Source: an uncultured Pseudomonadota bacterium
GTDB lineage: Bacteria; Pseudomonadota; Gammaproteobacteria; Steroidobacterales; Steroidobacteraceae
NCBI GenBank assembly: GCA_946479515.1
Contig: CAMLGF010000001.1
Location: 104,916 to 168,915 of the forward strand
Direction: 5' to 3'
Length of the DNA stretch: 64,000 nt
Part shown: positions 36,514 through 45,818 of the stretch, piece after piece
Layout: every line of letters starts with the position of its first letter
Position numbering within the stretch: position 1 is the first letter of the stretch
Made by a program: the position numbers and the translations under genes
The notes under the pieces: model-generated
Told to the model about the DNA's origin: nothing
The model's database searches: none
What the model saw: only the letters and a program-made list of their open reading frames with translations

Positions 36514-39500
36514 ATGCGGCATTCATCGTGTCAGCGGACGTTCGGTCCATTCCATTCCATTTCGGCGAGCCTCGCGACGCTGGCAATCAGCGTCGTGGCG
36601 AACACCGCTCTGGTTCCCGCCGCCATGGCGCAGAACGCGGAGAAGCCCGGCGAAAAGCCCACGCAGGCCACCGAGGAAGTCGAGTCCATCCTCGTCGTCG
36701 GTACGCGTGCCAGCCTGAAGTCCGGCATCGAGCGCAAGCGCGCAGCCGGTACGGTTTCCGATTCCATCGTCGCCGAAGACATCGCGCAGTTCCCCGACAA
36801 GAATGTCGGCGAGGCCTTGTCGCGCATCACGGGTGTGCAGCTGTCGCGCGATTTCGGCGAGGGCGTGCAGGTCTCCATCCGTGGCGTGGATCCCGCGCTC
36901 AATCGCGTGGAGATCAACGGCATGAGCGTGCTCAGCGCGAATGGACCGAATACCAACCAGCGCAGCTCGGACTTCCGCGAGCTCGCCTCCGAACTGATCA
37001 AGTCGGTGGATGTCATCAAGGGCTCGACGGCCGACATCACCGAAGGTGGCATCGGCGGCACCGTGCGCATCGAGATGCGCAAGCCGCTGGAGCTCGCCGG
37101 CCCGCTGCTGTCGGTGTCGGCGCAAAGCCAGCAGCTCAGCATCATGGACGAGTGGACGCCGCGCGCGAATCTGACCGCGGCAACACAATTGTTCGACGGC
37201 CGTTTCGGCATCATTGCCAACATCACCTTCGACGAGGTGAATACGCGTTCGGATTTCCTGCGCAACACGGAATGGGTGCGCCTGGGCGACTGGGATGAGT
37301 CCCCGGAAAAGACCATCGAGAACATCGACCCGGCTTTTGCCGCGGTGACCACCGAAGCCGGCTGCATGACGGCGTTCACGGTCGCGGCCGACCAGAACAC
37401 CTGCCGGCAACAGTGGTGGGACTACAGCCCGCGCATCCCGCGCTATGGCATCTGGCTGCGCAACGACAAACGCACCTCGGCCCAGATCACGACGCAGTTC
37501 AAGATCACCGACCATCAGGATGTCTGGCTGGAAGGCGCGCGCGCCGAGCGCAAACAGTTCCTGAACGACCACAACTTCGGAACCGACTTCACCTCCGTCG
37601 CGCGCGTGTCCACGGTGACCAACGACGTGTACGACGGCCTCGCTGCGAACTCGGACGTCACGGTCCAGGACCACCACGTGGTGGGCTACACGGTGGCGCC
37701 CAATGCCGCCGGCGAGAACGCGGCTTTCAGCACGTCGTCGCGCGGTTTCGACCTCAACAACACCACCGAGTGGATCGCCGCCGGGTACAACTACACCACG
37801 GAACGTTTCCAGGCCAAGCTCGCCAGCTCGCGCACCAGCAGCGAGCGCTACGACCAGACCAACGCGGCCAACTTCACCGCGCGCATTCCGGGACTGAGCG
37901 TGCAACTCGACGAACGCGGCGTGCCGCTGTTCGATTTCCCGTCCGGGTTCTCCATGGATGACGACAACGTCTACTACACCATGCAGCTGCAGTACCGGCC
38001 CAGCGAGAGCGACCTCGAGGAGCGCAATCACACGCTCGACCTCGATTTCAATCCCGGTTGGAAGGTGATCTCCAGCTTCGAAACCGGCATCCAGAAGCGC
38101 GAAACCACCTCGGTGACCTTCGGCGGCGGCGGCTTCCTCGATGCCGAGACCGGCTTGAGCGTCCCGTCCAAGAACATCAATCTCACTGCCAACCTGGTTC
38201 CGGGCAATGATTTGAACACGGTGACGCAGGGAACCGGCATCAACAGCCATTTCCTCACCTATACCTGGAACACGACGACTTTCCGCGACGCGTTGTCCCG
38301 CGACGGCGCGAGCCCCGGCAGCTTCTATGACGGCTATGGCGGCATTCCCGGCATACCGACCGGCTGGCGCGTGCCGGTGTACTCGAGCCTGGCGCCGCTG
38401 TTCGACACCTCGGACTTCAATCACGACGGCCTGCGCCAGGCGACCGTGAACGGGGTCGTGATCGACCAGATTCCGGGCCAGGACGTCACGGAAGACATTC
38501 TCGCGGAATACTTCAAGGTGAATTTCGACACCGAGCTGCTCGGCATGCGCCTGCGCGCCAATGTCGGCGTTCGCCAGGTCGATACCGACACGCAGGCCGC
38601 CGGCGTGTACACGCATCGTGAACGCCGCCCGGGCACGGCACCGGGGACGTTCACCGACGTCACCGTCGGCAACCGCTTCGTCGCCATCGACCGGGAGTAT
38701 TCCGACACGCTGCCGAGCGCCAACCTGCAATTGGAGATCAAGGAGGATTTCAGCGTCCGGCTGGGTTATGCCGAGCTGATGTCGCGGCCTTCGGTCAACG
38801 ATCTCGCGCCGGCCGCGAACTGCCTGGTCGACCTGCGCCCGGGGTTCGACAGCGACTCGGATGCCGACGATTGCACCGCCGGCAATCCGGCGCTGAAGCC
38901 CTACCGTGCGAAGTCGTATGACCTGGAGTTCGCCTACTACCCCACGGACGAGATCGAGATGCGGCTGGGCGGGTTCTACAAGGACATCAACACGTTCATC
39001 ATCGCCAGGACGCTGGTACAGAACGTCGACTTCTTCGGCGACGGCACGCTGTTCGACGTCACCATGCCCATCAACGGCGAAGGCGCGAAGACCCAGGGCA
39101 TCGAAGCCTCGGTGCAGGCGCCATTCACCTTCCTGCCGGGCTGGGCATCGGGGTTCGGCGGGCTCGCCAACTACACCTACAGCGAAGCCAAGGACGTGAA
39201 CCTGTTCAGCCAGCTCGACGGTTCGCCACTGCCCTTCCCCGGCCTGTCGAAGAGCAGCTACAACCTGGTGCTGTACTACGACAAGGGACCGGTGAATGCG
39301 CGCCTCGCATGGAACTCGCGCAGCGACTGGCTGGTGTCGCCGGCGGATCGCAGCGGCAACCCGGTGTATCGCGCCGGCGAGGACTACCTCGATGCCCGCC
39401 TGCAATGGCGCATCAAGGGCGACGAGCTCTCGGTGTTCATCGAAGGCAAGAATCTCACCGACCAGGCATCATTGGCCTACGCCGGCGAGAAGTTCCGCCT

Positions 39501-39564
39501 GTCCGAGCTGGGCTGGCCGGGCCGCCGTTACTTCATCGGCGTGAACTGGAAGCCGATCAGCTGA
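36514..39564 (+). CDS. TonB-dependent outer-membrane receptor
   Basis: A 1016-residue receptor. After the signal (ISVVANTALVPAAMAQ) there is the TonB-box-like region VESILVVGTRASLKSGIER, then the plug with DIAQFPDKNVGEALSRITGV, QVSIRGVDPALNRVEING and GGIGGTVRIEMRKPLE. The 22-strand barrel occupies the rest, ending in GWPGRRYFIGVNWKPI. This subtype, abundant in Caulobacter, Xanthomonas and relatives, usually imports oligosaccharides rather than siderophores. A GGGGAGG precedes the ATG at 36514. No adjacent inner-membrane transporter or sigma/anti-sigma pair indicates the substrate; the sugar porter and esterase 8-10 kb away are consistent with carbohydrate. Confidence 0.93.
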   Translation: MRHSSCQRTFGPFHSISASLATLAISVVANTALVPAAMAQNAEKPGEKPTQATEEVESILVVGTRASLKSGIERKRAAGTVSDSIVAEDIAQFPDKNVGEALSRITGVQLSRDFGEGVQVSIRGVDPALNRVEINGMSVLSANGPNTNQRSSDFRELASELIKSVDVIKGSTADITEGGIGGTVRIEMRKPLELAGPLLSVSAQSQQLSIMDEWTPRANLTAATQLFDGRFGIIANITFDEVNTRSDFLRNTEWVRLGDWDESPEKTIENIDPAFAAVTTEAGCMTAFTVAADQNTCRQQWWDYSPRIPRYGIWLRNDKRTSAQITTQFKITDHQDVWLEGARAERKQFLNDHNFGTDFTSVARVSTVTNDVYDGLAANSDVTVQDHHVVGYTVAPNAAGENAAFSTSSRGFDLNNTTEWIAAGYNYTTERFQAKLASSRTSSERYDQTNAANFTARIPGLSVQLDERGVPLFDFPSGFSMDDDNVYYTMQLQYRPSESDLEERNHTLDLDFNPGWKVISSFETGIQKRETTSVTFGGGGFLDAETGLSVPSKNINLTANLVPGNDLNTVTQGTGINSHFLTYTWNTTTFRDALSRDGASPGSFYDGYGGIPGIPTGWRVPVYSSLAPLFDTSDFNHDGLRQATVNGVVIDQIPGQDVTEDILAEYFKVNFDTELLGMRLRANVGVRQVDTDTQAAGVYTHRERRPGTAPGTFTDVTVGNRFVAIDREYSDTLPSANLQLEIKEDFSVRLGYAELMSRPSVNDLAPAANCLVDLRPGFDSDSDADDCTAGNPALKPYRAKSYDLEFAYYPTDEIEMRLGGFYKDINTFIIARTLVQNVDFFGDGTLFDVTMPINGEGAKTQGIEASVQAPFTFLPGWASGFGGLANYTYSEAKDVNLFSQLDGSPLPFPGLSKSSYNLVLYYDKGPVNARLAWNSRSDWLVSPADRSGNPVYRAGEDYLDARLQWRIKGDELSVFIEGKNLTDQASLAYAGEKFRLSELGWPGRRYFIGVNWKPIS

Positions 39565-39598
39565 CAGTCGCCGCGCCCTGCCGAGGGCCGAAACGAGA

Positions 39599-39631
39599 GC
39601 CGCGCCGGCCGTGAAGCCGGCGCGGCTTTTT
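39599..39631 (+). terminator. Rho-independent terminator after TonB receptor
   Basis: GCCGCGCCGGC (39599-39609) and GCCGGCGCGGC (39616-39626) form a perfect eleven-pair stem with loop CGTGAA, followed by TTTTT. It lies about 35 bases after the receptor stop and separates it from the oxygenase gene. Confidence 0.92.
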
Positions 39632-39673
39632 CGTATCTGGCACCGCGTCACGGGCTTGTGATACACGGGGTGC

Positions 39674-40501
39674 ATGAACTCCGCCGTGAGCCAGCGCACC
39701 CAGCTCGACCCCCGTGTTCTCGAAAGCCTGCGCGAACGAATGCGCCTGGCCTCGGACATGGCCGAGACTGTCGAGTGGCTGCGCGGCAAGGGCTACAGCG
39801 ACGAGGCCATCCTCAATGGCTTCGAGGCGGTGCGACCGCGCGGCAACGCGCTCGAGCAGGGCTTCATGACGCCGCCGCTGCTGGCGCGCGCACCCGCGAA
39901 TCTGCACCGCGTGGACACCGACAAGGCCCAGCTGTACACGCTCGCCGGCTTCCTGAGCGCAAGCGAATGCGCGCGGCTCGTGGCGCTGTGCGCACACCAT
40001 CTGCGCCCATCCACCCTCGCCTACACGACGAACGATTCAGCCTTCCGCACCAGCACCACCGCCGATCTGTGCCATCTCAAGAGCCCGGTGGCCACCAGCA
40101 TCGACGACAAGATCTGCCGCACACTCGGCATTCGCGCCCCGTACTCCGAAGGCATCCAGGCGCAGCGCTACGACGTGGGGCAGCAGTTCAAGGCGCATTG
40201 CGACTTCTTCGAGCCCGGCACCCACGCCTATCAGAAGTTCGCCGGCGTGCGCGGCAACCGCACCTGGACTTTCATGGTGTACCTCAACGAGGGCATGGAG
40301 GGCGGCGCGACGCGCTTCACCGAACTCGATTTCGCCGTGCAACCGAAGACCGGCCTGGCCGTGATCTGGAACAACCTGAATGCCGATGGCATGCCGAACC
40401 CGTGCACCCAGCACGCGGGCGAGCCCGTGACCCGGGGACACAAGACCATCATCACCAAGTGGTTCCGGGTGTTCGGCGACGGCCCGCTGTTTCATTCCTG
40501 A
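39674..40501 (+). CDS. 2OG-Fe(II) oxygenase (prolyl 4-hydroxylase-like), copy A
   Basis: This 275-residue protein has a helical N-terminal part (1-80) and a double-stranded beta-helix dioxygenase domain. Iron ligands are His175 and Asp177 in FKAHCDFFEPG and His247 in CTQHAGEP; Lys257 in GHKTIITKWFR should bind 2-oxoglutarate. Family motifs SEGIQAQRYDVGQQ and RTWTFMVYLNEGMEGGATRF are present. It probably hydroxylates proline or a similar residue in a protein or peptide; the substrate is not known. A paralogue in opposite orientation lies at 44869-45678. Confidence 0.9.
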   Translation: MNSAVSQRTQLDPRVLESLRERMRLASDMAETVEWLRGKGYSDEAILNGFEAVRPRGNALEQGFMTPPLLARAPANLHRVDTDKAQLYTLAGFLSASECARLVALCAHHLRPSTLAYTTNDSAFRTSTTADLCHLKSPVATSIDDKICRTLGIRAPYSEGIQAQRYDVGQQFKAHCDFFEPGTHAYQKFAGVRGNRTWTFMVYLNEGMEGGATRFTELDFAVQPKTGLAVIWNNLNADGMPNPCTQHAGEPVTRGHKTIITKWFRVFGDGPLFHS

Positions 40502-40516
40502 GGGCGGCGCCGCGCT

Positions 40517-41236
40517 TCAGTCAGGCGTGGCCGATGCTGCCGCGAGCGCCTTGACCTCGGCCGCCACCCGCTTCATGAGCGGTTCGGCGCCGGAATCCGT
40601 GATCAGTTTGCCGTTCACGTAGAAGGTGGGGGTCCGGGACACCTGCAGGACCAGGATGTCCTCGGCTTCCTGCCGCAGCCGCTCGGTCACTGCCGCGGAG
40701 GCGGCATCCCGGCGCGCACGCGCGAGGTCGAGACCCGCCGCACCGGCGATCTTCCAGGCAGCCCTGGCATTCGGAGTGTGGTGCGAAGCCCACTGGTCCT
40801 GGTCCTCGAAGAGCGCGGCCAGCACCTTCTCCAGCTTCCCCTGGCGCTGCGCCGCCAGCAGGATGCGGATGGCGTCATCCGAGCCCGGATGAAAGTCCGC
40901 GAAGCGCACCACCACCCGCACCTCCTGCGGATACAGGAACTGGATCTGCTTCACCACGGGCGCGTAAGCGCGGCAGGCCTCGCAGGCCGGATCGAGGAAT
41001 TCGGTCAGCGTCACGGGCGCCTTCGCGGGCCCGAGTACCGGCGAATCCGGCCGTATCAACCGTGGCAGCAGATCGATGGGCACCTGCACGTAGCCTTCGG
41101 GCGTGGGGCTGGCCGGTGCCGCCGGCACCGCCGCGGCAGTTGGCGGTTCCGCCTTTCGCTCGGCCGGCGCCTCGCTCGATCTCGAACAGCCGGCAAGCAG
41201 CGAAAGCGCGCACAACCAGGGAATGAAACGCGACAT
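40517..41236 (-). CDS. DsbA-like thiol:disulfide lipoprotein
   Basis: A 239-residue exported lipoprotein: lipobox LLAGC with Cys17, a Pro/Ala-rich tether to about 65, then a thioredoxin fold with active site DPACEACRAY (Cys85, Cys88) and cis-Pro segment SRTPTFYVNGKLI. It resembles DsbA/DsbG-type thioredoxins of the Thioredoxin_4 family. It could form or reduce disulfides at the inner face of the outer membrane. Start ATG 41236 has GGAGG nearby. It is convergent with oxygenase copy A and lies downstream of the CheB-CheR kinase on the same strand. Confidence 0.88.
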   Translation of the reverse strand: MSRFIPWLCALSLLAGCSRSSEAPAERKAEPPTAAAVPAAPASPTPEGYVQVPIDLLPRLIRPDSPVLGPAKAPVTLTEFLDPACEACRAYAPVVKQIQFLYPQEVRVVVRFADFHPGSDDAIRILLAAQRQGKLEKVLAALFEDQDQWASHHTPNARAAWKIAGAAGLDLARARRDAASAAVTERLRQEAEDILVLQVSRTPTFYVNGKLITDSGAEPLMKRVAAEVKALAAASATPD

Positions 41237-41295
41237 CAGCTTCACCTCCAGGAACAGCAAAACCCGCTTGCCCCGCAGTCGCTGCGCCGGCGAGG

Positions 41296-44200
41296 TCATG
41301 AGTCCAGTCGTCCGCGCGGCTCGTGCAGAGGCAGGTCGATCGTGCAGCGCACGCCCGACTTGCGCAGCTCGAACGTGGTCTTCGCGCCATGTGAATAGGG
41401 CAATGCCTCTTCGATCAGCTGCCTCCCGAAGCCGCGCACCATCGGGCCATCGAGCTCGCGCTCCAGATCCAGGCCATCCTCGATCCAGTCGAGGAACAGT
41501 CGTTGACCGCCCCGACCCTCGAGCGCATGCCATCTGACCAGGACCTTGCCGCCGTTGTGCGACAGGGCGCCGTACTTCGTGGCATTGGTCGCGAGTTCGT
41601 GCAGGGCCATCGAAAGGGTCTGCACGATGCTCTTCGGCAATGCGATTTCGGGCCCATCGAGCCGGATTCGATCCATCTGCTCGCGTGCGGCCAGCGCCTC
41701 GAACTCGCGCTTCAGCATGTTCTCCAGCAACACCGGCTCCTGCTCCGCGCGCGACAGGACACCCTGCACCCGCGACAGCGCTTCGAGCCGCTGGCCGAAG
41801 GTGCCGCGGAAATCCGCCATGGAATCGCTCGCGGCGAGCGACTGCTCGGCCATGCTCTTGATCAAGCCGATGAGGTTGCGCGTGCGATGCTGCAGCTCGC
41901 CGACCAGGATGGCCTGGTGCCCCTCGAGCCGCTTCATGTCGTCGATGTCGATGCACATGCCGAACCAGCGCTGGGCCTCCCCGTCGACCCGCAACAGCGG
42001 CGCGGCCTTGGCCTTCACCCAACGCCAGCTGTTTGCCGCCTCGCGCAGGCGGAAGTCGATGTCGACCACACGGTCGTCGGCGATGTCCGCCGACCAGCGG
42101 GCGCGCACCTGTTCGCGATCGTCCGGATGGATCGCATTCAGCCAGCCCTCGCCGAGCGATTCCTCCGCGGCTTGCGCGGTGAATGCGGACCAGCTCGGCG
42201 AAGGCACGGCCATACGGCCCTGCATGTCCACCTCCCACACCGCCACGGCCGCGCCCTCGACCAGGCGGCGAAAGCGTTCCTCGCTCTCGACCAGCCTGCG
42301 TTCCGTGGAGTAGTGGCTGGTGATGTCCACGAACGTGACGACGATGCCGTCGATGCGATCGTCGATGGTGCGATACGGGCGCATGCGCATGAACAGGCGC
42401 CGGTCGTCCTGCGTGGTGATCTCCTTTTCCACCGGCACCAGGTTGCGCCTGACGAGCGAAGCGTCGAACGTGAGCGCATCGTAGTTGAGGCTGTGCGTGA
42501 AATCGGTGATCGCCCGGCCGATGTCGCTGTCGGCGATGTTGAAGATGCGCGCGATGGTGGGCGTGTAGAGCTTGATGCGCATCTCCGGGTCGAGGAACAG
42601 CGTACCTATCTCGGTGGCGGCGATGAGATTCTGCAGATCGCTGTGCGCGTTGGAGATGGTCGACAGTTTGATCTTCAGCTCGGAATTCACGGTCTGCAGT
42701 TCTTCGTTCATCGACTGCAGCTCTTCCTTGGAGGTCTCCAGCTCCTCCGAAGTCGAGCGATATTCCTCGTTGATCGACTGCAGCTCTTCATTGGCGGCGC
42801 GCAGTTCCTGCGTCGCCGCCTCGTGTTCCTTGCGGCTCGCGCTCAACCGATCGTGTGCCTGGCGCAGCTCCTCGTTGAGGCGCCGCGCCAGGTCATCGAT
42901 CTGCGCGCCGCCTTCGGTGGAACCTCCCGCCTCGTCACGCGTCTCGCCGCCGTCGAGGAAGAACACCAGCGCCCGCCGCGGAGAACGGCCGTCGTCCGGC
43001 AGTGGCGAGACGTACATGACGACCCGGCGCCGCGTCTGATCGAACGTGGTGGAGACGGGCAAGGTGAGCGTGGATTCACCGGCCTCGAAGGCGCGATGCA
43101 GTGCGCTCAGCAGGTCCAGGCGCAGTTCCGGACGCAGCAGCGTGGAGACATCGCTGTTGATGACGCCCTTGGACGGCTGCAGAAATCGGCCGGCACTTTC
43201 GGATAGATGCAGCACGCGCTGGTCTTCGTCGATCAGGATGCTCGGGGGCGCGGCGACCTCGAGCGAAGCCGCATGCGTGGACGCCAGCGAGCGGTCGTAA
43301 TCCGCCTGGCCCGCGGGGCGCGAATACGTGGGCAGCACCGCGACGGGAACGCTGGGGTGCGAGAGCGTGGGCAGCGTCCGTTCGGCGCTGATCCGCGCGC
43401 AGTAGATGCGGGCTTCGCGGTCCAGCACCTGGAACAGATCGGACACATGGTCCGCCGTTTCCGCCGAGCCCAGGAACAGAAAGCCGCCGGGTTTGAGCGC
43501 GTAGTGGAACGTCGCGCACAGCAGGCGCTGCACGTCGCGTTCCAGATAGATCATGAGATTGCGGCAGGAAATCAGGTTCAGCCGCATGAACGGCGGATCC
43601 TTGAGAACACTGTGGGTGGCGAACAGCACCAGGTCGCGCACTTCCTTGCGAATGCGGTAGTGCGTGCCTTCGTGGGCGAAATACCGGCGCAGGCGCTCCT
43701 CGGAGACGTCGGCCTCGATGGAGGCGGGATAGCGGCCCTCGCGCGCCGTCGCGAGCGCACCCTCGTCGAGATCCGTGGCGAAGATCTGCAGCCGCAGGCG
43801 CACGCCGCGCCGGGCCGCTTCCTCGAGGAACAGGATGACAAGCGTGTAGGCTTCTTCGCCCGTGGCGCAGCCCGCCACCCACACGCGGCAATCCTCGTCC
43901 TCGCTCATCTGCGCCAGCGTCGGCCGGATGACCTGCTCCGCCAGCGCCTGGTGCGCGGCCGGGTCGCGGAAGAACATCGTGACCGAGATCAGCAGGTCAC
44001 GGAACAGGTTGTGGGCCTCTTCGGGATTTTCGCGCAGATGGTTTCCATAGCCGGCCAGCGATTCGCAGCGCGCCACCTGCATGCGCCGGCCCACGCGCCG
44101 CAGAATCGTCGCGCGCTTGTAGTTGGAGAAATCGTGGCCGGTGCGCGCTCTGAGGAAAGACAGTATCTGGCGCAGCTCCGCTTCGGCGCTGTCCGATTGC

Positions 44201-44811
44201 AGCGACCGCAATGCCTGCTTGCTGTGCGCCACTTCCGCGATGCGTCGGGGAAGCATGTCCAGCGTTTCGATGAAATCCACCACGCCGCTGGCGATGGCGC
44301 TGCGCGGCATCATCGGATATTCCGCGTCGCCCGGATCCTGCGCGAAGATCACTCCGCCCGCTTCCTTCACCGCCTGGATACCGACCGCGCCGTCCGAGCC
44401 GGCACCGGTCAGCACCACCGCGAGCCCATCGCCACGACCCACCGCGAGCGAACGGAAGAAATGATCGATGGGAGTGCGGCCGCGCGATTCGCTGAAGGGC
44501 TCGACCGCAAGTTGATAGTCCTGGATGAACAGCTGATTGCGCGGCGAAATCACATACACGCTGTTCGGGCGAATCTGTGTATGCGAGGTCACTTCCTGCA
44601 CCGGCATGGAGGTGCGGCCGGCAATGATCCTGGCGAGCGCGCTCGGCGCGTCGTCGGACAGGTGCATGATGACGACGTAGGCGAGTCCCAGCTTGGGATC
44701 GAGATCGCGGAACAGTCGCGACAGGGCGTCGACTCCGCCGGCCGAGGTGCCGATCGCACATACCGGCGTCGGCCCGTCGGTTTCCAGGATTTCCTCGACC
44801 GTCTTCGCCAT
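41296..44811 (-). CDS. CheB-CheR-PAS-HWE histidine kinase fusion
   Basis: A 1171-residue cytoplasmic signalling protein. Domains in order: CheB methylesterase (about 15-200; Ser23 in IGTSAGGVDAL, VIMHLSDDAPS, TGAGSDGAVG), CheR methyltransferase (about 215-480; NLFRDLLISVTMFFRD, WVAGCATGEEAYTL, NLISCRNLMIYLE), a long coiled coil (about 645-735, with repeated EELQSINEE-type heptads), PAS domains (about 740-960), and an HWE-type kinase (VGELQHRTRNLIGLIKSMAE, ALHELATNATKYGAL). No receiver or transmembrane segment. Such fusions are often orphan regulators outside chemotaxis operons; no che genes are nearby. ATG 44811 is used. Confidence 0.93.
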   Translation of the reverse strand: MAKTVEEILETDGPTPVCAIGTSAGGVDALSRLFRDLDPKLGLAYVVIMHLSDDAPSALARIIAGRTSMPVQEVTSHTQIRPNSVYVISPRNQLFIQDYQLAVEPFSESRGRTPIDHFFRSLAVGRGDGLAVVLTGAGSDGAVGIQAVKEAGGVIFAQDPGDAEYPMMPRSAIASGVVDFIETLDMLPRRIAEVAHSKQALRSLQSDSAEAELRQILSFLRARTGHDFSNYKRATILRRVGRRMQVARCESLAGYGNHLRENPEEAHNLFRDLLISVTMFFRDPAAHQALAEQVIRPTLAQMSEDEDCRVWVAGCATGEEAYTLVILFLEEAARRGVRLRLQIFATDLDEGALATAREGRYPASIEADVSEERLRRYFAHEGTHYRIRKEVRDLVLFATHSVLKDPPFMRLNLISCRNLMIYLERDVQRLLCATFHYALKPGGFLFLGSAETADHVSDLFQVLDREARIYCARISAERTLPTLSHPSVPVAVLPTYSRPAGQADYDRSLASTHAASLEVAAPPSILIDEDQRVLHLSESAGRFLQPSKGVINSDVSTLLRPELRLDLLSALHRAFEAGESTLTLPVSTTFDQTRRRVVMYVSPLPDDGRSPRRALVFFLDGGETRDEAGGSTEGGAQIDDLARRLNEELRQAHDRLSASRKEHEAATQELRAANEELQSINEEYRSTSEELETSKEELQSMNEELQTVNSELKIKLSTISNAHSDLQNLIAATEIGTLFLDPEMRIKLYTPTIARIFNIADSDIGRAITDFTHSLNYDALTFDASLVRRNLVPVEKEITTQDDRRLFMRMRPYRTIDDRIDGIVVTFVDITSHYSTERRLVESEERFRRLVEGAAVAVWEVDMQGRMAVPSPSWSAFTAQAAEESLGEGWLNAIHPDDREQVRARWSADIADDRVVDIDFRLREAANSWRWVKAKAAPLLRVDGEAQRWFGMCIDIDDMKRLEGHQAILVGELQHRTRNLIGLIKSMAEQSLAASDSMADFRGTFGQRLEALSRVQGVLSRAEQEPVLLENMLKREFEALAAREQMDRIRLDGPEIALPKSIVQTLSMALHELATNATKYGALSHNGGKVLVRWHALEGRGGQRLFLDWIEDGLDLERELDGPMVRGFGRQLIEEALPYSHGAKTTFELRKSGVRCTIDLPLHEPRGRLDS

Positions 44812-44868
44812 GCATCTGCCTTGCCGTCGCGTGCGCAGAGCATACACGAGCGCCGGCGGCCGGCCGGC

Positions 44869-45678
44869 TCAGTCGTAGCGCACGGGGCCGTCGCCGTGCA
44901 CGCGGAACCACTTGGTGATGATCACCTTGCAACCGCGCAGGACCGGCTCGCCCGAGTGCAGGGTCCGCTGGTCTGGCGAGCCGTCCTCGAGAAGATTGTT
45001 CCAGAGCAATGCCAATCCCGGGCGCGGATGGATGGCCACGTCGATTTGCGGGAAGCGGGTGGCGCCGCCTTCCAGCACCTCGTTCAGATACACCATGAAG
45101 GTCCAGGTGCGATTGCCGCGCATTCCGGCGAAGCGCTGGAAGGTGGAGCTGCCGGGTTCGAAGCAGTCGAGATGCGGTTTGAACCGCTGCCCCACCTCGT
45201 AGCGCTGCGCCTGGATGCCTTCCGAATACGACGCGCGCATGCCGAGAGTCCGGCAGATGCGGTCATCGAGCTCGCGGGCTCGCGGATCGTCGATCTCCCA
45301 CAGGTTCGAGGTGGTGCTGGTGCGGAACTCGGCGTCATAGTGCGCGCGCGACAACGGCGACGGCTGCATGCGCGCGCGCGAGATCTCGACGATCCCCGCA
45401 CATTGTTCGGGTGTGAGGAAATCATCGAGCGTATAAAGCGGAAAAGGCGCCTCGATGCGCCGCAGCTGCGGCGGTGCGCGGCGGAGCAAGGGTGGTTCGA
45501 TCGCCGTGCCATCGTCGAACGCGTTACCCTTCGGCCGGATGGTTTCCAGGGCCGCGACCACCTCCGCCTGCGCATGCCCGCGTTTCAAGAGTTCCAGGAC
45601 CGGAACGGACATGTCGCCGCCAACCTGCATCCATTGGCGCAGGAATTTCAGGGTGGGCTCGTCCAGCGGCGGCGTCAC
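44869..45678 (-). CDS. 2OG-Fe(II) oxygenase (prolyl 4-hydroxylase-like), copy B
   Basis: A 269-residue paralogue of copy A. Shared segments include YSEGIQAQRYEVGQRFKPHL (iron ligands His and Asp in PHLDCFEPG), RGNRTWTFMVYLNE and LEGGATRF, with HSGEPVLRGCKVIITKWFR carrying the third His and the 2OG-binding Lys. The frame is open upstream to 45900, but GTG 45678 gives a length close to copy A. The N-terminal region (LRQWMQVGGDMSVPVLELL) is helical as in copy A. It lies 57 bases after the start of the CheB-CheR kinase gene on the same strand, so could be its operon leader. Confidence 0.88.
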   Translation of the reverse strand: MTPPLDEPTLKFLRQWMQVGGDMSVPVLELLKRGHAQAEVVAALETIRPKGNAFDDGTAIEPPLLRRAPPQLRRIEAPFPLYTLDDFLTPEQCAGIVEISRARMQPSPLSRAHYDAEFRTSTTSNLWEIDDPRARELDDRICRTLGMRASYSEGIQAQRYEVGQRFKPHLDCFEPGSSTFQRFAGMRGNRTWTFMVYLNEVLEGGATRFPQIDVAIHPRPGLALLWNNLLEDGSPDQRTLHSGEPVLRGCKVIITKWFRVHGDGPVRYD

Positions 45679-45818
45679 CGCGCGACTCCACAGAGGGTGG
45701 CGGCCACCGCCGCGCCCTTGCCAAGGCGCCCGGCACGCTGCATTTTGCTGATCCTGATGTTTCGCGAGTCGGCAACCATGTTCTTCCATACCCGTGCGGG
45801 CATCGGCCCGACGATCCG

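Noticed and set aside
36523..39405. 960-codon open frame antisense to the TonB receptor gene
   Set aside because: It mirrors the codon pattern of the real gene in high-GC DNA, is rich in His/Arg/Gly, and shows no domain. The same applies to long antisense frames over dxs, purL, guaA and the CheB-CheR kinase.
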